In this document: piece after piece, positions 53,112 to 62,117 of the stretch
Layout of the letters: every line of letters begins with the position of its first letter
Numbering within the stretch: the first letter of the stretch is position 1
DNA from: Thermodesulforhabdus norvegica
GTDB lineage: Bacteria > Desulfobacterota > Syntrophobacteria > Syntrophobacterales > Thermodesulforhabdaceae
Assembly (NCBI RefSeq): GCF_900114975.1
Contig: NZ_FOUU01000002.1
Span: 476,207 to 540,206, forward strand
DNA length: 64,000 nt
Direction of reading: 5' to 3'
Program-made: the position numbers and the translations under genes
Notes under the pieces: generated by a model
What the model was told of the DNA's origin: nothing
The model's input: the letters and a program-made list of their open reading frames with translations, nothing else
Database searches by the model: none

Positions 53112-53367
53112 CTTTCTTCAACACCGGCTTTCGTTAAGGTGCGTATGGGTGTTGAGATTGGCCGTGTTTTAGTCTAATAGTTTTTTGTCTCCCGCCGTGG
53201 GTGATGGCGGAAGCTATTGTTAAAAAAACATCAAAGTTCCTTTAAGCCCGAGATGTCTTGTTTATTTCGGCAAGGGCTGTGATGAAATGTTTTGGCTTTG
53301 CGATGTGACCGACCTTCGCTTGAGTTCACGGGTTTTCGGGGTTTACGGGCCTTGAGGAGGCGGGAAG
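53112..53367. other. Intergenic stretch between rpmF and the acyl-CoA dehydrogenase gene
   Basis: 256 bp with no gene. Inverted repeats are seen, CCGCC/GGCGG at 53192-53210 and a weaker AGCCC/GGGCT near 53250-53280, but no T-run terminator and no riboswitch I recognise. Likely a leader or promoter region for the downstream operon. Confidence 0.5.
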
Positions 53368-54537
53368 GTGGATTATTTTCTCACGGAAGAACAAAAAATT
53401 TTGCAGGAAATCGCTTACGAGGTAACGCGGGATTACATACGACCGGTCAGAGCAGAGCTGGATGAGGCGGAAGAGTTTCCCTGGGAGGTTTTAAAGGTTC
53501 TGGCGAAAACCGACCTTTTCGGCGTTTGTATTCCCGAAGAGTACGGTGGCCTTGGCGGCGGTATTTTCGAAAATTGCCTCGTTGTTGAACAGCTTGCCAG
53601 AGGCTGCATCGGCATAGCAACAAGCTTTGCGGCCAGCGGCCTGGGGGCCTATCCCATTTTGCTTTTCGGCAGCCATGAACTTAAAAAGAAATATCTTCCT
53701 GAAATCGCATCAGGGAAAAAGCTTGCCGCCTTTGCCCTGACTGAACCGGGTGCCGGCAGTGACGTTTCTGCCATAAGGACCCGGGCCGTTCGTGTAGGGG
53801 ACGAATACATCATCACGGGAACGAAACAGTGGATTACCAACGGCGGGGAAGCGGACATATACTCCGTTTTTGCCGTAACCGACCCCACCAAAGGCCCGCG
53901 TGGTGCGAGCTGTTTTGTTGTGGAGAAAGGGGATCCTGGTTTTACCTTCGGTAAGAAAGAGAAGAAGTTAGGCATCAGGGCTTCTGCAACTCGGGAGCTT
54001 GTCTTCAACGAGTGCCGTATTCCAAAAGATCGGCTCATTGGCCGTGAGGGTATGGGGTTCATCATAGCTATGAAGACCTTCGACAAGTCCCGTCCGGGGA
54101 TCGGTGCCCTGGGCCTGGGGCTTGCTCAGGAAGCCCTGGATATAGCGGTTGAATATGCCAGGAAACGAGTTCAGTTCGGAAAACCCATTGTATCCTTTCA
54201 GGCCATTCAGCATAAAATAGCCAACATGGCTACAAAGCTGGAAGCTGCCAGGGCTCTGATATATTCTGCAGCTCGATATCTGGATACCGATCCCAGGGAT
54301 GCCAGCAAAATTGCGGCAATGTGCAAGGTCTTTGCCAGCGATGTTGCCGTCGAAGTTGCCCTCGAGGCCGTTCAGATTCTCGGCGGGTATGGTTACATGA
54401 GAGATTACCCGACGGAGAAATTGCTGAGGGATGCGAAAATACTTCAGATTTACGAAGGAACGAACGAAATACAGCGGAACATAATCGGACAGGAATTGAA
54501 CAAAGAATACGGTCGCAAGAAAGAATCCCTGATTTAA
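53368..54537 (+). CDS. Acyl-CoA dehydrogenase
   Basis: 389 residues from a GTG with AGGAGG upstream. Domain layout: N-terminal helices (DYFLTEEQKILQEIAYEVT), middle beta domain LAAFALTEPGAGSDVSAIRTRA and GTKQWITNGGEADIYSVFA, C-terminal GFIIAMKTFDKSRPGIGALGLG, RKRVQFGKPIVSFQAIQHKIA, and LRDAKILQIYEGTNEIQRNII with the Glu of short-chain-type enzymes. FAD enzyme that oxidises an acyl-CoA, passing electrons to the ETF coded by the next genes. Substrate chain length not predictable. Confidence 0.95.
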   Translation: MDYFLTEEQKILQEIAYEVTRDYIRPVRAELDEAEEFPWEVLKVLAKTDLFGVCIPEEYGGLGGGIFENCLVVEQLARGCIGIATSFAASGLGAYPILLFGSHELKKKYLPEIASGKKLAAFALTEPGAGSDVSAIRTRAVRVGDEYIITGTKQWITNGGEADIYSVFAVTDPTKGPRGASCFVVEKGDPGFTFGKKEKKLGIRASATRELVFNECRIPKDRLIGREGMGFIIAMKTFDKSRPGIGALGLGLAQEALDIAVEYARKRVQFGKPIVSFQAIQHKIANMATKLEAARALIYSAARYLDTDPRDASKIAAMCKVFASDVAVEVALEAVQILGGYGYMRDYPTEKLLRDAKILQIYEGTNEIQRNIIGQELNKEYGRKKESLI

Positions 54538-54552
54538 AAGAAGGGTTGTGCC

Positions 54553-55347
54553 ATGCATATAGTTGTGTGCATCAAACAGGTGCCGGAAACACAGAATGTG
54601 CGTATAGATCCGGAGACCAATACCCTCGTTCGCCAGGGTGTAGCTTCCATGTTGAATCCCTTCGACTACTTTGCCCTGGAAGCTGCCTTAAGGCTCAAAG
54701 ATCACAACCCCGAAATTAGAATAACCGCCGTTACAATGGGCCCTCCTCAGGCAAAAGATGTGCTTATAGAGGCTCTTTCGAGAGGTGTCGATGATGCAGT
54801 GCTGTTGAGCCATAGGGCCTTTGCAGGTGCCGACACGTGGGCGACTTCCTATACTCTTGCGGCAGCCATAAGAAAACTGGGGCCGGTAGATCTGGTTATA
54901 TGTGGGAAACAGGCCGTTGACGGCGATACCGCACAGGTCGGCCCGGAGCTGGCTACCATTCTGGATATTCCTTACGCAACCTGTGTGAAAGGTTTTGAAC
55001 CCCTTGATGGAGGACATCTCAAGGTAGTCCGTCAGACCGATGAAGGCATGGCCGTCTGGAAGCTACCTTTACCCGCCCTGATTACCGTTCTCAAAGATGT
55101 TGGCAATCCCCGCCCGCGCTCCTATCGGGCAACCTTGAGGGCAAGAAGGTATGAAATCCCCGTATGGGGTCCTCAGGATCTCAATTTGAAGGAAGACGAT
55201 GTGGGCCTCAGAGGGTCCTTTACGCAGGTTATAAGGGTTTTCAGTCCGGAGAGAAAAGGAGATCGAATTATCCTCGAAGGGTCGATTGAGCAACAGGTTG
55301 AACAGCTCTATGAATGGCTTAAAAGCAAGAGGATACCGGGGTTATGA
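54553..55347 (+). CDS. etfB: Electron transfer flavoprotein beta subunit
   Basis: 264 residues. HIVVCIKQVPETQNVRIDPE, NPFDYFALEAALRLKD, VTMGPPQAKDVLIEALSRGVDDAVLLSHRAFAG (shortened here) and AVDGDTAQVGPELAT are EtfB hallmarks. It accepts electrons from the acyl-CoA dehydrogenase. Stop overlaps the EtfA start by 4 nt, and it lies 15 bp after the dehydrogenase. Confidence 0.95.
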   Translation: MHIVVCIKQVPETQNVRIDPETNTLVRQGVASMLNPFDYFALEAALRLKDHNPEIRITAVTMGPPQAKDVLIEALSRGVDDAVLLSHRAFAGADTWATSYTLAAAIRKLGPVDLVICGKQAVDGDTAQVGPELATILDIPYATCVKGFEPLDGGHLKVVRQTDEGMAVWKLPLPALITVLKDVGNPRPRSYRATLRARRYEIPVWGPQDLNLKEDDVGLRGSFTQVIRVFSPERKGDRIILEGSIEQQVEQLYEWLKSKRIPGL

Positions 55348-56543
55348 AGGCTATAATCGATAAGCGGCGATGCACGGCCTGTGGCGAATGCGCTCAGGTC
55401 TGCCCTGTAGAAGCCATATCGGTTGGCGAGGAATATGCCGAAGTTTCGGATGATTGTACTCTTTGTGGCATCTGTGTTGATACGTGCCCGGAAGAGGCCA
55501 TAAGCTTACCGGAGGTTGGAAAAGGGGCAAGAGAAGGTATTGACGAGTATCGAGGCATCTGGGTTTTTGCCGAATGGCGGCACGGAGAAATACATCGAGT
55601 GACCTATGAACTCCTCACGACGGGAAGGAAACTTGCCCGTAAAAAGGGAGTCCCACTGGGGGCGGTATTGCTCGGTTATCAATTAAAAGGCCTTGAAGAG
55701 AGGCTTTTCGAATATGGTGCCGAAATAGTCTATGTGGTTGATCATCCGGAGTTGCAGTACTTCAGAGACGATGTGTACGGTAACGTGCTGGCAGAACTGG
55801 TAAGGCGCTACAAACCCGAGATTCTCCTTGCCGGTGGTACTTCAACGGGTCGCTCCTTCATTCCCAGAGTAGCGGCCTTGCTGAAAACAGGCCTGACCGC
55901 CGACTGTACGGAACTTGACATTAACGACGAGGGACTGCTTGTACAAACCCGCCCCGCCTTCGGTGGTAACATAATGGCGTCAATACTCTGTCCCAATACC
56001 CGTCCGCAGATTGCAACAGTGCGCCCCAAGGTTATGAAGGCAGAAAGAGCATCCGAAGTGGCGAAAGGTGTTGTGGAATCGGTTGAACTTCCGGGAGAAT
56101 TTTTCAAATCCCGTATTGAAGTACTGGAGGAACGGGTTTTGAAAGGCCCCTCGGCATCTCTTGTGGAGTCAGATGTGGTAATTTCAGGAGGCCGTGGTTT
56201 GCGGCGCAAGGAAAACTTTAACATGCTCTACGAACTGGCGGAGCTACTTAACGGGGCTGTTGGGGCAAGTCGAGGAGCCGTAGAAGCTGGTTTCGCCGAT
56301 CCGTCACAGCAGGTTGGGCAGACCGGCCGCACCGTTGCCCCCATACTGTACATGGCCGTTGGTATTTCCGGAGCGATACAGCATATTGTGGGTATGCAGG
56401 GATCTCAGGTGATAGTGGCTGTAAACAAAGACCCCGAAGCTCCGATCTTTGAAGTATGTCATTGCGGCGTCGTGGCCGATTTGTTCGAATTCGTTCCGGC
56501 CTTTATCAAAAAGATAAAGAAGGAGCGGGGAGAGGAGGCGTAA
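55344..56543 (+). CDS. etfA: Electron transfer flavoprotein alpha subunit with N-terminal ferredoxin domain
   Basis: 399 residues. Two 4Fe-4S cluster motifs at the start: CTACGECAQVCPVEAI and CTLCGICVDTCPEEAI (residues ~10-50). Then the EtfA part with the FAD site near GQTGRTVAPILYMAVGISG and AIQHIVGMQ, and VVISGGRGLRRKENF. Ferredoxin-fused EtfA is known in anaerobes where ETF exchanges electrons with iron-sulfur proteins or membrane reductases, and some do electron bifurcation. No extra Fd- or heterodisulfide-type gene is next to it. Confidence 0.94.
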   Translation: MKAIIDKRRCTACGECAQVCPVEAISVGEEYAEVSDDCTLCGICVDTCPEEAISLPEVGKGAREGIDEYRGIWVFAEWRHGEIHRVTYELLTTGRKLARKKGVPLGAVLLGYQLKGLEERLFEYGAEIVYVVDHPELQYFRDDVYGNVLAELVRRYKPEILLAGGTSTGRSFIPRVAALLKTGLTADCTELDINDEGLLVQTRPAFGGNIMASILCPNTRPQIATVRPKVMKAERASEVAKGVVESVELPGEFFKSRIEVLEERVLKGPSASLVESDVVISGGRGLRRKENFNMLYELAELLNGAVGASRGAVEAGFADPSQQVGQTGRTVAPILYMAVGISGAIQHIVGMQGSQVIVAVNKDPEAPIFEVCHCGVVADLFEFVPAFIKKIKKERGEEA

Positions 56544-56549
56544 GGAATA

Positions 56550-57290
56550 ATGAGCGAGACCCGTGTTGCTGTGGTTACGGGAGGAAGCCGGGGGATTGGC
56601 AGAGCCGTGGCGCTTGGTCTTGCAAAGGCGGGAATGGATGTCGTCATAAACTTTAGAAGCAATAAGGACAGGGCGAAAGAGGTAGCCGGGGAAATCGAAA
56701 AAATAGGTCGAAAAGCCTATTTGTTTCCCTTTGATGTCTCAAAGGAAGAGGAAGTAAAAGAAGGTTTCAGGGCAATCCTGGAACAGTGCGGGCGGGTTGA
56801 TGTCCTCGTGAATAATGCCGGCATTACGGCCGACAATTTGACGGTGTTAATGAAGCCCGATGAATGGCACGCCGTAATAAGAACCAACTTGAACAGTGTG
56901 TTTTTCTGTTCTCAGGCCGTCATTAAGCCCATGCTCAGAAAAAAATGGGGAAGGATTATCAACATAACCTCGGTTATAGGATTTATCGGAAATGCCGGAC
57001 AGGCAAATTATGCCGCAGCGAAGGCCGGCATAGTTGGGTTTACCAAATCTCTGGCCAGAGAACTTGCATCCAGGAATATAACGGTAAATGCCGTTGCTCC
57101 CGGTTACATAGAAACGGACATGACGGCGGAGCTACCGGATGATATGAAAAAAAATCTACTTTCTCAAATCCCCATGGGGCGAACCGGAACGCCCGAAGAC
57201 GTTGCAGCAGCGGTCAGGTTTCTTGCATCCGATGAAGCGGCTTACATAACAGGACAGGTGATCCACGTTAACGGTGGAATGTTCATGTAA
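56550..57290 (+). CDS. fabG: 3-oxoacyl-[acyl-carrier-protein] reductase
   Basis: 246 residues. NAD(P)-binding TGGSRGIGRAVALGLAKAG, DVLVNNAGITADNL, catalytic NITSVIGFIGNAGQANYAAAKAG (Ser, Tyr-x3-Lys), VNAVAPGYIETDMT and the C-terminal ITGQVIHVNGGMFM. It reduces 3-oxoacyl-ACP in fatty acid elongation. It starts 6 bp after etfA. fabF follows 18 bp later without acpP. Confidence 0.95.
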   Translation: MSETRVAVVTGGSRGIGRAVALGLAKAGMDVVINFRSNKDRAKEVAGEIEKIGRKAYLFPFDVSKEEEVKEGFRAILEQCGRVDVLVNNAGITADNLTVLMKPDEWHAVIRTNLNSVFFCSQAVIKPMLRKKWGRIINITSVIGFIGNAGQANYAAAKAGIVGFTKSLARELASRNITVNAVAPGYIETDMTAELPDDMKKNLLSQIPMGRTGTPEDVAAAVRFLASDEAAYITGQVIHVNGGMFM

Positions 57291-57308
57291 CAGGGGGAAG
57301 AACCGGTG

Positions 57309-58568
57309 ATGGTTAAGAGGAGGGAACCCAGAAGGGTTGTGGTCACGGGAATAGGGCTTGTTACGCCCCTTGGTATAGGCGTGGAAGAAAACTGGCAGGC
57401 TCTCGTTGCCGGACGTTCTGGTATAGGGCCTATTACGCGGTTTGACGCCAGCGATTTTGCTACGAAATTCGCGGGTGAAGTTAAGAATTTCAGAGGAGAG
57501 GATTTCATTCCGAAGAAAAACCTGAAAAACATGGACATTTTTTTGCAATATTCTCTGGCAGCCGCCCGCCTTGCAGCAGAAGATGCCAATATATCCATAT
57601 CCGATGAGCTGTCCCCCAGAGTTGGGGTTATAATGGGATGTGGCCTTGGAGGTCTCACCACCATAGAAGAGACCCACAAGATTATGCTGGAAAAAGGGCC
57701 CCGGAGGATCAGCCCTTTCTTCATCCCGATGCTTATAGGGAATATGGCTCCCGGTCTGATTTCCATTCAACATAATGCAAAAGGACCCAATCTTTCCATC
57801 CAGACTGCCTGTGCCGCAGGTACTCATGCAGTTGGTCTTGCCTTTCACATGATCCGGGACGGTATAATCGATGTTGCCTTTACAGGAGGAGTAGAATCCA
57901 CCATTACGCCCATGTGTGTGGCTGGATTCAATGCTATGAGGGCTCTGTCCACGAGAAACGATGCCCCGGAAAAGGCATCAAGACCATTCGATCGTGAACG
58001 GGATGGATTTGTCCTGGGTGAAGGGGCTGCCGTGCTGATTCTGGAAACACGGGAACGGGCTCTTGAGCGTGGAGCAAGGATTTATGCCGAAATCTGCGGC
58101 TTCGGGCTTACGGGAGATGCCTATCACATGACGGCTCCGGCTCCTGAAGGAGAAGGAGCGGCAAGGTGCATGAAAATGGCTCTGGACGATGCGGGAATAG
58201 ACCCGGAAAGCGTTGACTACATAAATGCCCACGGCACCTCTACCGATCTTAACGATAAGTATGAAACCATGGCAATTAAGACGGTTTTTGGAGAACATGC
58301 CTACCGGCTGGCAGTGAGCTCCACCAAGTCCATGACGGGACACCTGCTGGGCGGAGCCGGAGGCGTCGAAGCAGCATACACGGCCCTCACCATTAAAAAC
58401 AAAATCATTCCTCCCACCATAAATTACGAATATCCCGACCCGGAATGCGATCTTGACTATGTTCCCAATGTGGCACGAAAAGCCGACGTGAAGGTTGCCA
58501 TTTCCAATTCCTTCGGCTTCGGTGGTACCAACGCTACCATCGTCATGAAAGAATTCTCTGAGGGCTGA
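57309..58568 (+). CDS. fabF: 3-oxoacyl-[acyl-carrier-protein] synthase 2
   Basis: 419 residues. [22 protein letters not shown], catalytic Cys in [20 protein letters not shown], His in [15 protein letters not shown] and [20 protein letters not shown] complete the Cys-His-His set. Condenses malonyl-ACP with acyl-ACP. ATG 57309 chosen; a GTG one codon before is possible. In many genomes acpP lies between fabG and fabF; here there is no room. Confidence 0.95.
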   Translation: MVKRREPRRVVVTGIGLVTPLGIGVEENWQALVAGRSGIGPITRFDASDFATKFAGEVKNFRGEDFIPKKNLKNMDIFLQYSLAAARLAAEDANISISDELSPRVGVIMGCGLGGLTTIEETHKIMLEKGPRRISPFFIPMLIGNMAPGLISIQHNAKGPNLSIQTACAAGTHAVGLAFHMIRDGIIDVAFTGGVESTITPMCVAGFNAMRALSTRNDAPEKASRPFDRERDGFVLGEGAAVLILETRERALERGARIYAEICGFGLTGDAYHMTAPAPEGEGAARCMKMALDDAGIDPESVDYINAHGTSTDLNDKYETMAIKTVFGEHAYRLAVSSTKSMTGHLLGGAGGVEAAYTALTIKNKIIPPTINYEYPDPECDLDYVPNVARKADVKVAISNSFGFGGTNATIVMKEFSEG

Positions 58569-58595
58569 TTGCCCGTAGGGAGGGAACATTACCGT

Positions 58596-59033
58596 ATGAA
58601 AATAGCCCTGGGTTCGGATCATGCTGGATTCGGTCTTAAAGAGAGAATCAAGGCCTGCTTGACGGAGCAGGGCCATGAAGTTCTGGATGTGGGGACTTTT
58701 TCAAGAGACCCCGTGGATTACCCGGAATTCGCATTTAAGGTGGCAAAAAAGATTATCGAAGGAGCCGCCGAGCGGGGAATCCTGGTATGCGGAAGCGGTA
58801 TCGGTATGTGTATGGCGGCAAACCGTATAAAAGGCATTCGAGCTGTGAACGCCATAGAACCGTTTACTGCGGCAATGAGCAGGAGACATAACAATTCCAA
58901 TGTCTTATGTCTGGGAGAGCGCTTTACGGGAGAAGATATGGCTCTGGAGATAGTTAGGGTCTGGATGCAGGAATCCTTTGAAGGCCATCGCCATGAAAGG
59001 CGAATTAGGCTACTTGATGATTACAATTTATGA
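58596..59033 (+). CDS. rpiB: Ribose-5-phosphate isomerase B
   Basis: 145 residues from ATG 58596. KIALGSDHAGFGLKERIKAC, DYPEFAFKVAKKIIEG, GILVCGSGIGMCMAANRIKG and SRRHNNSNVLCLGERF are the RpiB/LacAB signatures, with the active-site Cys in VCGSG. Interconverts ribose-5- and ribulose-5-phosphate. Its stop codon lies within a 13-bp tandem duplication. It links to glyA 81 bp downstream, as in many genomes. Confidence 0.94.
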   Translation: MKIALGSDHAGFGLKERIKACLTEQGHEVLDVGTFSRDPVDYPEFAFKVAKKIIEGAAERGILVCGSGIGMCMAANRIKGIRAVNAIEPFTAAMSRRHNNSNVLCLGERFTGEDMALEIVRVWMQESFEGHRHERRIRLLDDYNL

Positions 59034-59042
59034 TTACAATTT
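59017..59042 (+). repeat. 13-bp tandem duplication spanning the rpiB stop codon
   Basis: ATGATTACAATTT occurs twice in a row (59017-59029 and 59030-59042). The stop TGA falls in the second copy. It sets the last codons of rpiB and looks like a recent slippage event. Confidence 0.85.
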
Positions 59043-59114
59043 GTAAACTTTCAGAATAGTGGTATAAAGCTGATTTTTGAACGAACTTACTTCTGTAATG
59101 GAGCGAAATTACGG

Positions 59115-60371
59115 ATGAATTCTTTGGCGGTTATCGATCCCGAAATTTATGAGGTGCTGAAGAAAGAGGAAGAGCGCCAGAGGTCGAAGCTCGAACTAAT
59201 TGCGAGTGAGAACTTTGTTAGCAGTGCCGTAAGGGAAGCTCAGGGTTCTGTTCTTACCAACAAATATGCGGAAGGCTATCCCGGACGCCGATATTACGGC
59301 GGATGCGAGTTCGTGGACATAGCTGAAACCCTTGCCATCGAAAGGGCCAAGAAGCTGTTCGGAGCCGAATACGCCAATGTTCAGCCCCATTCGGGTTCTC
59401 AGGCAAACATGGCCGTTTATTTCGCTCTGCTCAAGCCGGGTGACACCATCATGGGTATGGACCTGAGCCAGGGAGGACATCTCACCCACGGGAGCCCTGT
59501 AAGCTTTTCCGGTAGGCTCTATCGCGTGGTTTCTTACGGTGTAAGACCCGATACTGAGACGATAGACTATGATACGCTGGAAAAACTGGCTCTGGAGCAT
59601 AAGCCGAGGCTTATAATAGCGGGAGCCAGTGCATATCCCCGAATTATAGATTTCGAAGCCTTCCGTTCCGTGTGTGATAGAGTAGGTGCATATCTCATGG
59701 TGGATATGGCCCACATTGCCGGTCTGGTTTCTGCAGGACTCCATCCAAATCCCGTACCTTACGCCGATGTGGTTACATCAACGACCCATAAAACCCTTCG
59801 GGGGCCTCGCGGTGGATTGATCCTTTCTCACGAAAGGTACGCCAGGCTTCTCGACAGCCAGCTCTTTCCCGGTATCCAGGGTGGTCCTCTTATGCACGTA
59901 ATCGCGGCAAAGGCCGTCGCGTTTAAAGAAGCAATGACCCCGGAGTTCAAAGAATACCAGCGGAGGATTCTTGAAAACAGCAGAGCTCTTGCCGCGGCAC
60001 TCGTTGATAAGGGCTATCGCCTTGTTTCGGGCGGCACGGATAATCATCTGATTTTAATAGACCTGCGAAATAAAGGGATTACTGGAAAAGAGGCCGAAGA
60101 AATTCTCGACCGTGCAGGGATAACTGTAAATAAAAATTCCATACCCTTCGATCCTCAGAAGCCCGGTGTAACCAGCGGAATCAGAATTGGTACCCCGGCC
60201 GTAACGACACGGGGCATGGGACCGGAAGAAATGAAAGAAGTTGCATCGCTGATCGATGAGGCTCTAATGTTCCGTAACGACGAGGTTCGTATTGTCAGAA
60301 TAAGGCAAAAGGTGAAAGAGCTCTGTGAGGCATTCCCACTTCATAAGTCCGTTACAGGGAACTCTGAGTAG
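59115..60371 (+). CDS. glyA: Serine hydroxymethyltransferase
   Basis: 418 residues. [59 protein letters not shown], and PLP-Lys motif [15 protein letters not shown]. Interconverts serine and glycine with tetrahydrofolate, feeding one-carbon units. Length matches the family (~417). Its 3' end overlaps the convergent maf gene by 20 bp. Confidence 0.97.
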   Translation: MNSLAVIDPEIYEVLKKEEERQRSKLELIASENFVSSAVREAQGSVLTNKYAEGYPGRRYYGGCEFVDIAETLAIERAKKLFGAEYANVQPHSGSQANMAVYFALLKPGDTIMGMDLSQGGHLTHGSPVSFSGRLYRVVSYGVRPDTETIDYDTLEKLALEHKPRLIIAGASAYPRIIDFEAFRSVCDRVGAYLMVDMAHIAGLVSAGLHPNPVPYADVVTSTTHKTLRGPRGGLILSHERYARLLDSQLFPGIQGGPLMHVIAAKAVAFKEAMTPEFKEYQRRILENSRALAAALVDKGYRLVSGGTDNHLILIDLRNKGITGKEAEEILDRAGITVNKNSIPFDPQKPGVTSGIRIGTPAVTTRGMGPEEMKEVASLIDEALMFRNDEVRIVRIRQKVKELCEAFPLHKSVTGNSE

Positions 60372-60990
60372 TTAGGCTTTGCGTTGTGCCTGGGCGAATA
60401 ACCTCAAGTTCAATAAGGGTCTGAATTGTTTCTGCAAGAGGTAATCCCACAACATTTGTATAGGATCCCCTTACGGTTCTTACAAAGCCCGAGGCCATCC
60501 CCTGAATGCCATATCCACCGGCTTTGTCAAAGGGCTCTCCTGTGAGCACGTATGCGTCTATTTCTTCCCCGGATATTTTGCGGAATTCCACTTCGGTACA
60601 GCATGACCATGTGCGCATCTCGAGTTTTCTCGATTTTACGGCTACACATACTCCCGTCCAGACCTGGTGAACCGAACCGCTAAGGCTGGAAAGCATCGCC
60701 CTGGCTTCTCCTGCATCAGCCGGTTTGCCCAGGAGTTTTCCCTCTAACGTAACGACAGTGTCGGCGGCCAACACGGCAACCCGTGGCAATGTTGTACGGT
60801 CAATGACCCATTGGGCCTTTGCCCTCGCCAGGGACTCAACAATCCTGGATGGGTTGTCGATATCTTTTAAAAAACCTTCTTCCTCCACGGGACTCGGGAT
60901 TACCTTAGGCACTATTCCCACCTGTTCGAGCAGGAGCTTTCGGCGAGGGGATGCGGAAGCCAGAATAATGGGCATAGTGTTAATGTACAT
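60352..60990 (-). CDS. maf: Maf-family nucleotide pyrophosphatase
   Basis: 212 residues. [60 protein letters not shown] and [20 protein letters not shown] are Maf signatures. It hydrolyses non-standard nucleoside triphosphates. ATG 60990 has GGAGAAG upstream; ATG 60975 also possible. The last residues LTTQSSL are a short addition coming from overlap with glyA. It follows tatD by 2 bp, so both share a transcript. Confidence 0.93.
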   Translation of the reverse strand: MYINTMPIILASASPRRKLLLEQVGIVPKVIPSPVEEEGFLKDIDNPSRIVESLARAKAQWVIDRTTLPRVAVLAADTVVTLEGKLLGKPADAGEARAMLSSLSGSVHQVWTGVCVAVKSRKLEMRTWSCCTEVEFRKISGEEIDAYVLTGEPFDKAGGYGIQGMASGFVRTVRGSYTNVVGLPLAETIQTLIELEVIRPGTTQSLTTQSSL

Positions 60991-60992
60991 GT

Positions 60993-61778
60993 TTACTTCT
61001 CCGAACGAATCCCTAATTTGAAGACATCCATGGCATTTTCGGTTGTTATGTGCGCCACCTTCTCGAAGTCTTCCTTGCGCAATTCCGCTATCTTGCGTGC
61101 CGTGTGAACTACATAGGCAGGTTCGTTGACCTTACCTCTAAAGGGCGCAGGTGTAAGAAAAGGAGCGTCTGTTTCCACAAGAAGCCTCTCCAGAGGGGCC
61201 TTTTTTACGACCTCCTGAAGGGCTACAGCCTTGGGGTAGGTGACCACGCCCGGGATTGATAAATACAACCCCATGTCAAGGCATCTGCGAGCAACGGGCC
61301 AATCTCCGGAAAAGCAGTGCACTATTCCCGCTTTTATCCTTCCTGTGTAAGGGCGCAGAATCTCGAAAAACTTTTGAAAGGCTTCTCTGATGTGAAAAAC
61401 TACGGGTTTCCCGGCTGCTACGGCTATGTCGAGTTGCTGGCCGAAACAGCGGATTTGATCATCTCGAGGGCTGTAATTTCTGTAAAAGTCAAGACCCGTT
61501 TCACCAAGGGCTACTACACGGGGTTTTTCAAGTAACGCCACAAGCTGTTCCTGTTCCTCCTGTGACAGGTCGTGGGCACCGTGAGGATGGATTCCAGCGG
61601 TGGCTGAAACAAAGGAATGGGTTTCGGCAATGTCCGCTGCCCGGTGACTGCTCTCCAGGTTGATCCCCACCGTTACTATGTGAATTAGGTTATTTTTTTT
61701 CGCACGATCTAAAACATCGGTTAGCTGTGGAAACAGCTCGGGCATATCCAGGTGTGCATGAGTGTCTATTAGGTACAT
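60993..61778 (-). CDS. tatD: TatD-family metal-dependent DNase/hydrolase
   Basis: 261 residues. LIDTHAHLDMPELFPQL, GIHPHGAHDLSQEEQEQL, ALGETGLDFYRNYSPRD, FHIREAFQKFFEIL, IVHCFSGDWPVARRCLDMG and LLVETDAPFLTPAP show all metal ligands of the family. Members are 3'-exonucleases or act on D-amino-acyl tRNA. Divergent from the small gene at 61910. Confidence 0.94.
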   Translation of the reverse strand: MYLIDTHAHLDMPELFPQLTDVLDRAKKNNLIHIVTVGINLESSHRAADIAETHSFVSATAGIHPHGAHDLSQEEQEQLVALLEKPRVVALGETGLDFYRNYSPRDDQIRCFGQQLDIAVAAGKPVVFHIREAFQKFFEILRPYTGRIKAGIVHCFSGDWPVARRCLDMGLYLSIPGVVTYPKAVALQEVVKKAPLERLLVETDAPFLTPAPFRGKVNEPAYVVHTARKIAELRKEDFEKVAHITTENAMDVFKLGIRSEK

Positions 61779-61909
61779 GACATAGCCTCCAGGTACTCGA
61801 CTTTAAGCTTGATCTATGAGAAAGGTTTCTTTTATAAGAAATCCAGATGGTTTGGCAATATAGTCTTTAAGTCCCTGAGTTTTCACGGTGCATGATGGGA
61901 GTTGAGGCG

Positions 61910-62101
61910 ATGGAAAATATGGAGGAATCCCTTGCCGTACTGGAAGAACTCATCGAGTTTCTGGAAACCCAGCCCGTATTTGATAAGCTTGCCGATGGAG
62001 GTTGCGGCTATGTAGACCCTCATCGTTCTGATGTGTTTGAAGATATTTTGAAACGTGCTCGGGAAAGCCTGGAAGAGCTGAAGAAATTGGTCGTTAAATA
62101 G
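61910..62101 (+). CDS. Small acidic protein of unknown function
   Basis: 63 residues from ATG 61910 (GGGAG upstream; ATG 61892 possible). Highly acidic and helical: ENMEESLAVLEELIEFLETQ, then GGCGYVDPHRSDVFEDILKRA and ELKKLVVK. No signal or membrane segment. It lies 16 bp before the M23 peptidase gene and may be cotranscribed. I do not recognise it. Confidence 0.6.
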   Translation: MENMEESLAVLEELIEFLETQPVFDKLADGGCGYVDPHRSDVFEDILKRARESLEELKKLVVK

Positions 62102-62117
62102 AACTTGGGGATGGCAA

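Noticed and set aside
53112..53367. Riboswitch before the acyl-CoA dehydrogenase
   Set aside because: Some inverted repeats exist but no known aptamer pattern or expression platform could be recognised.
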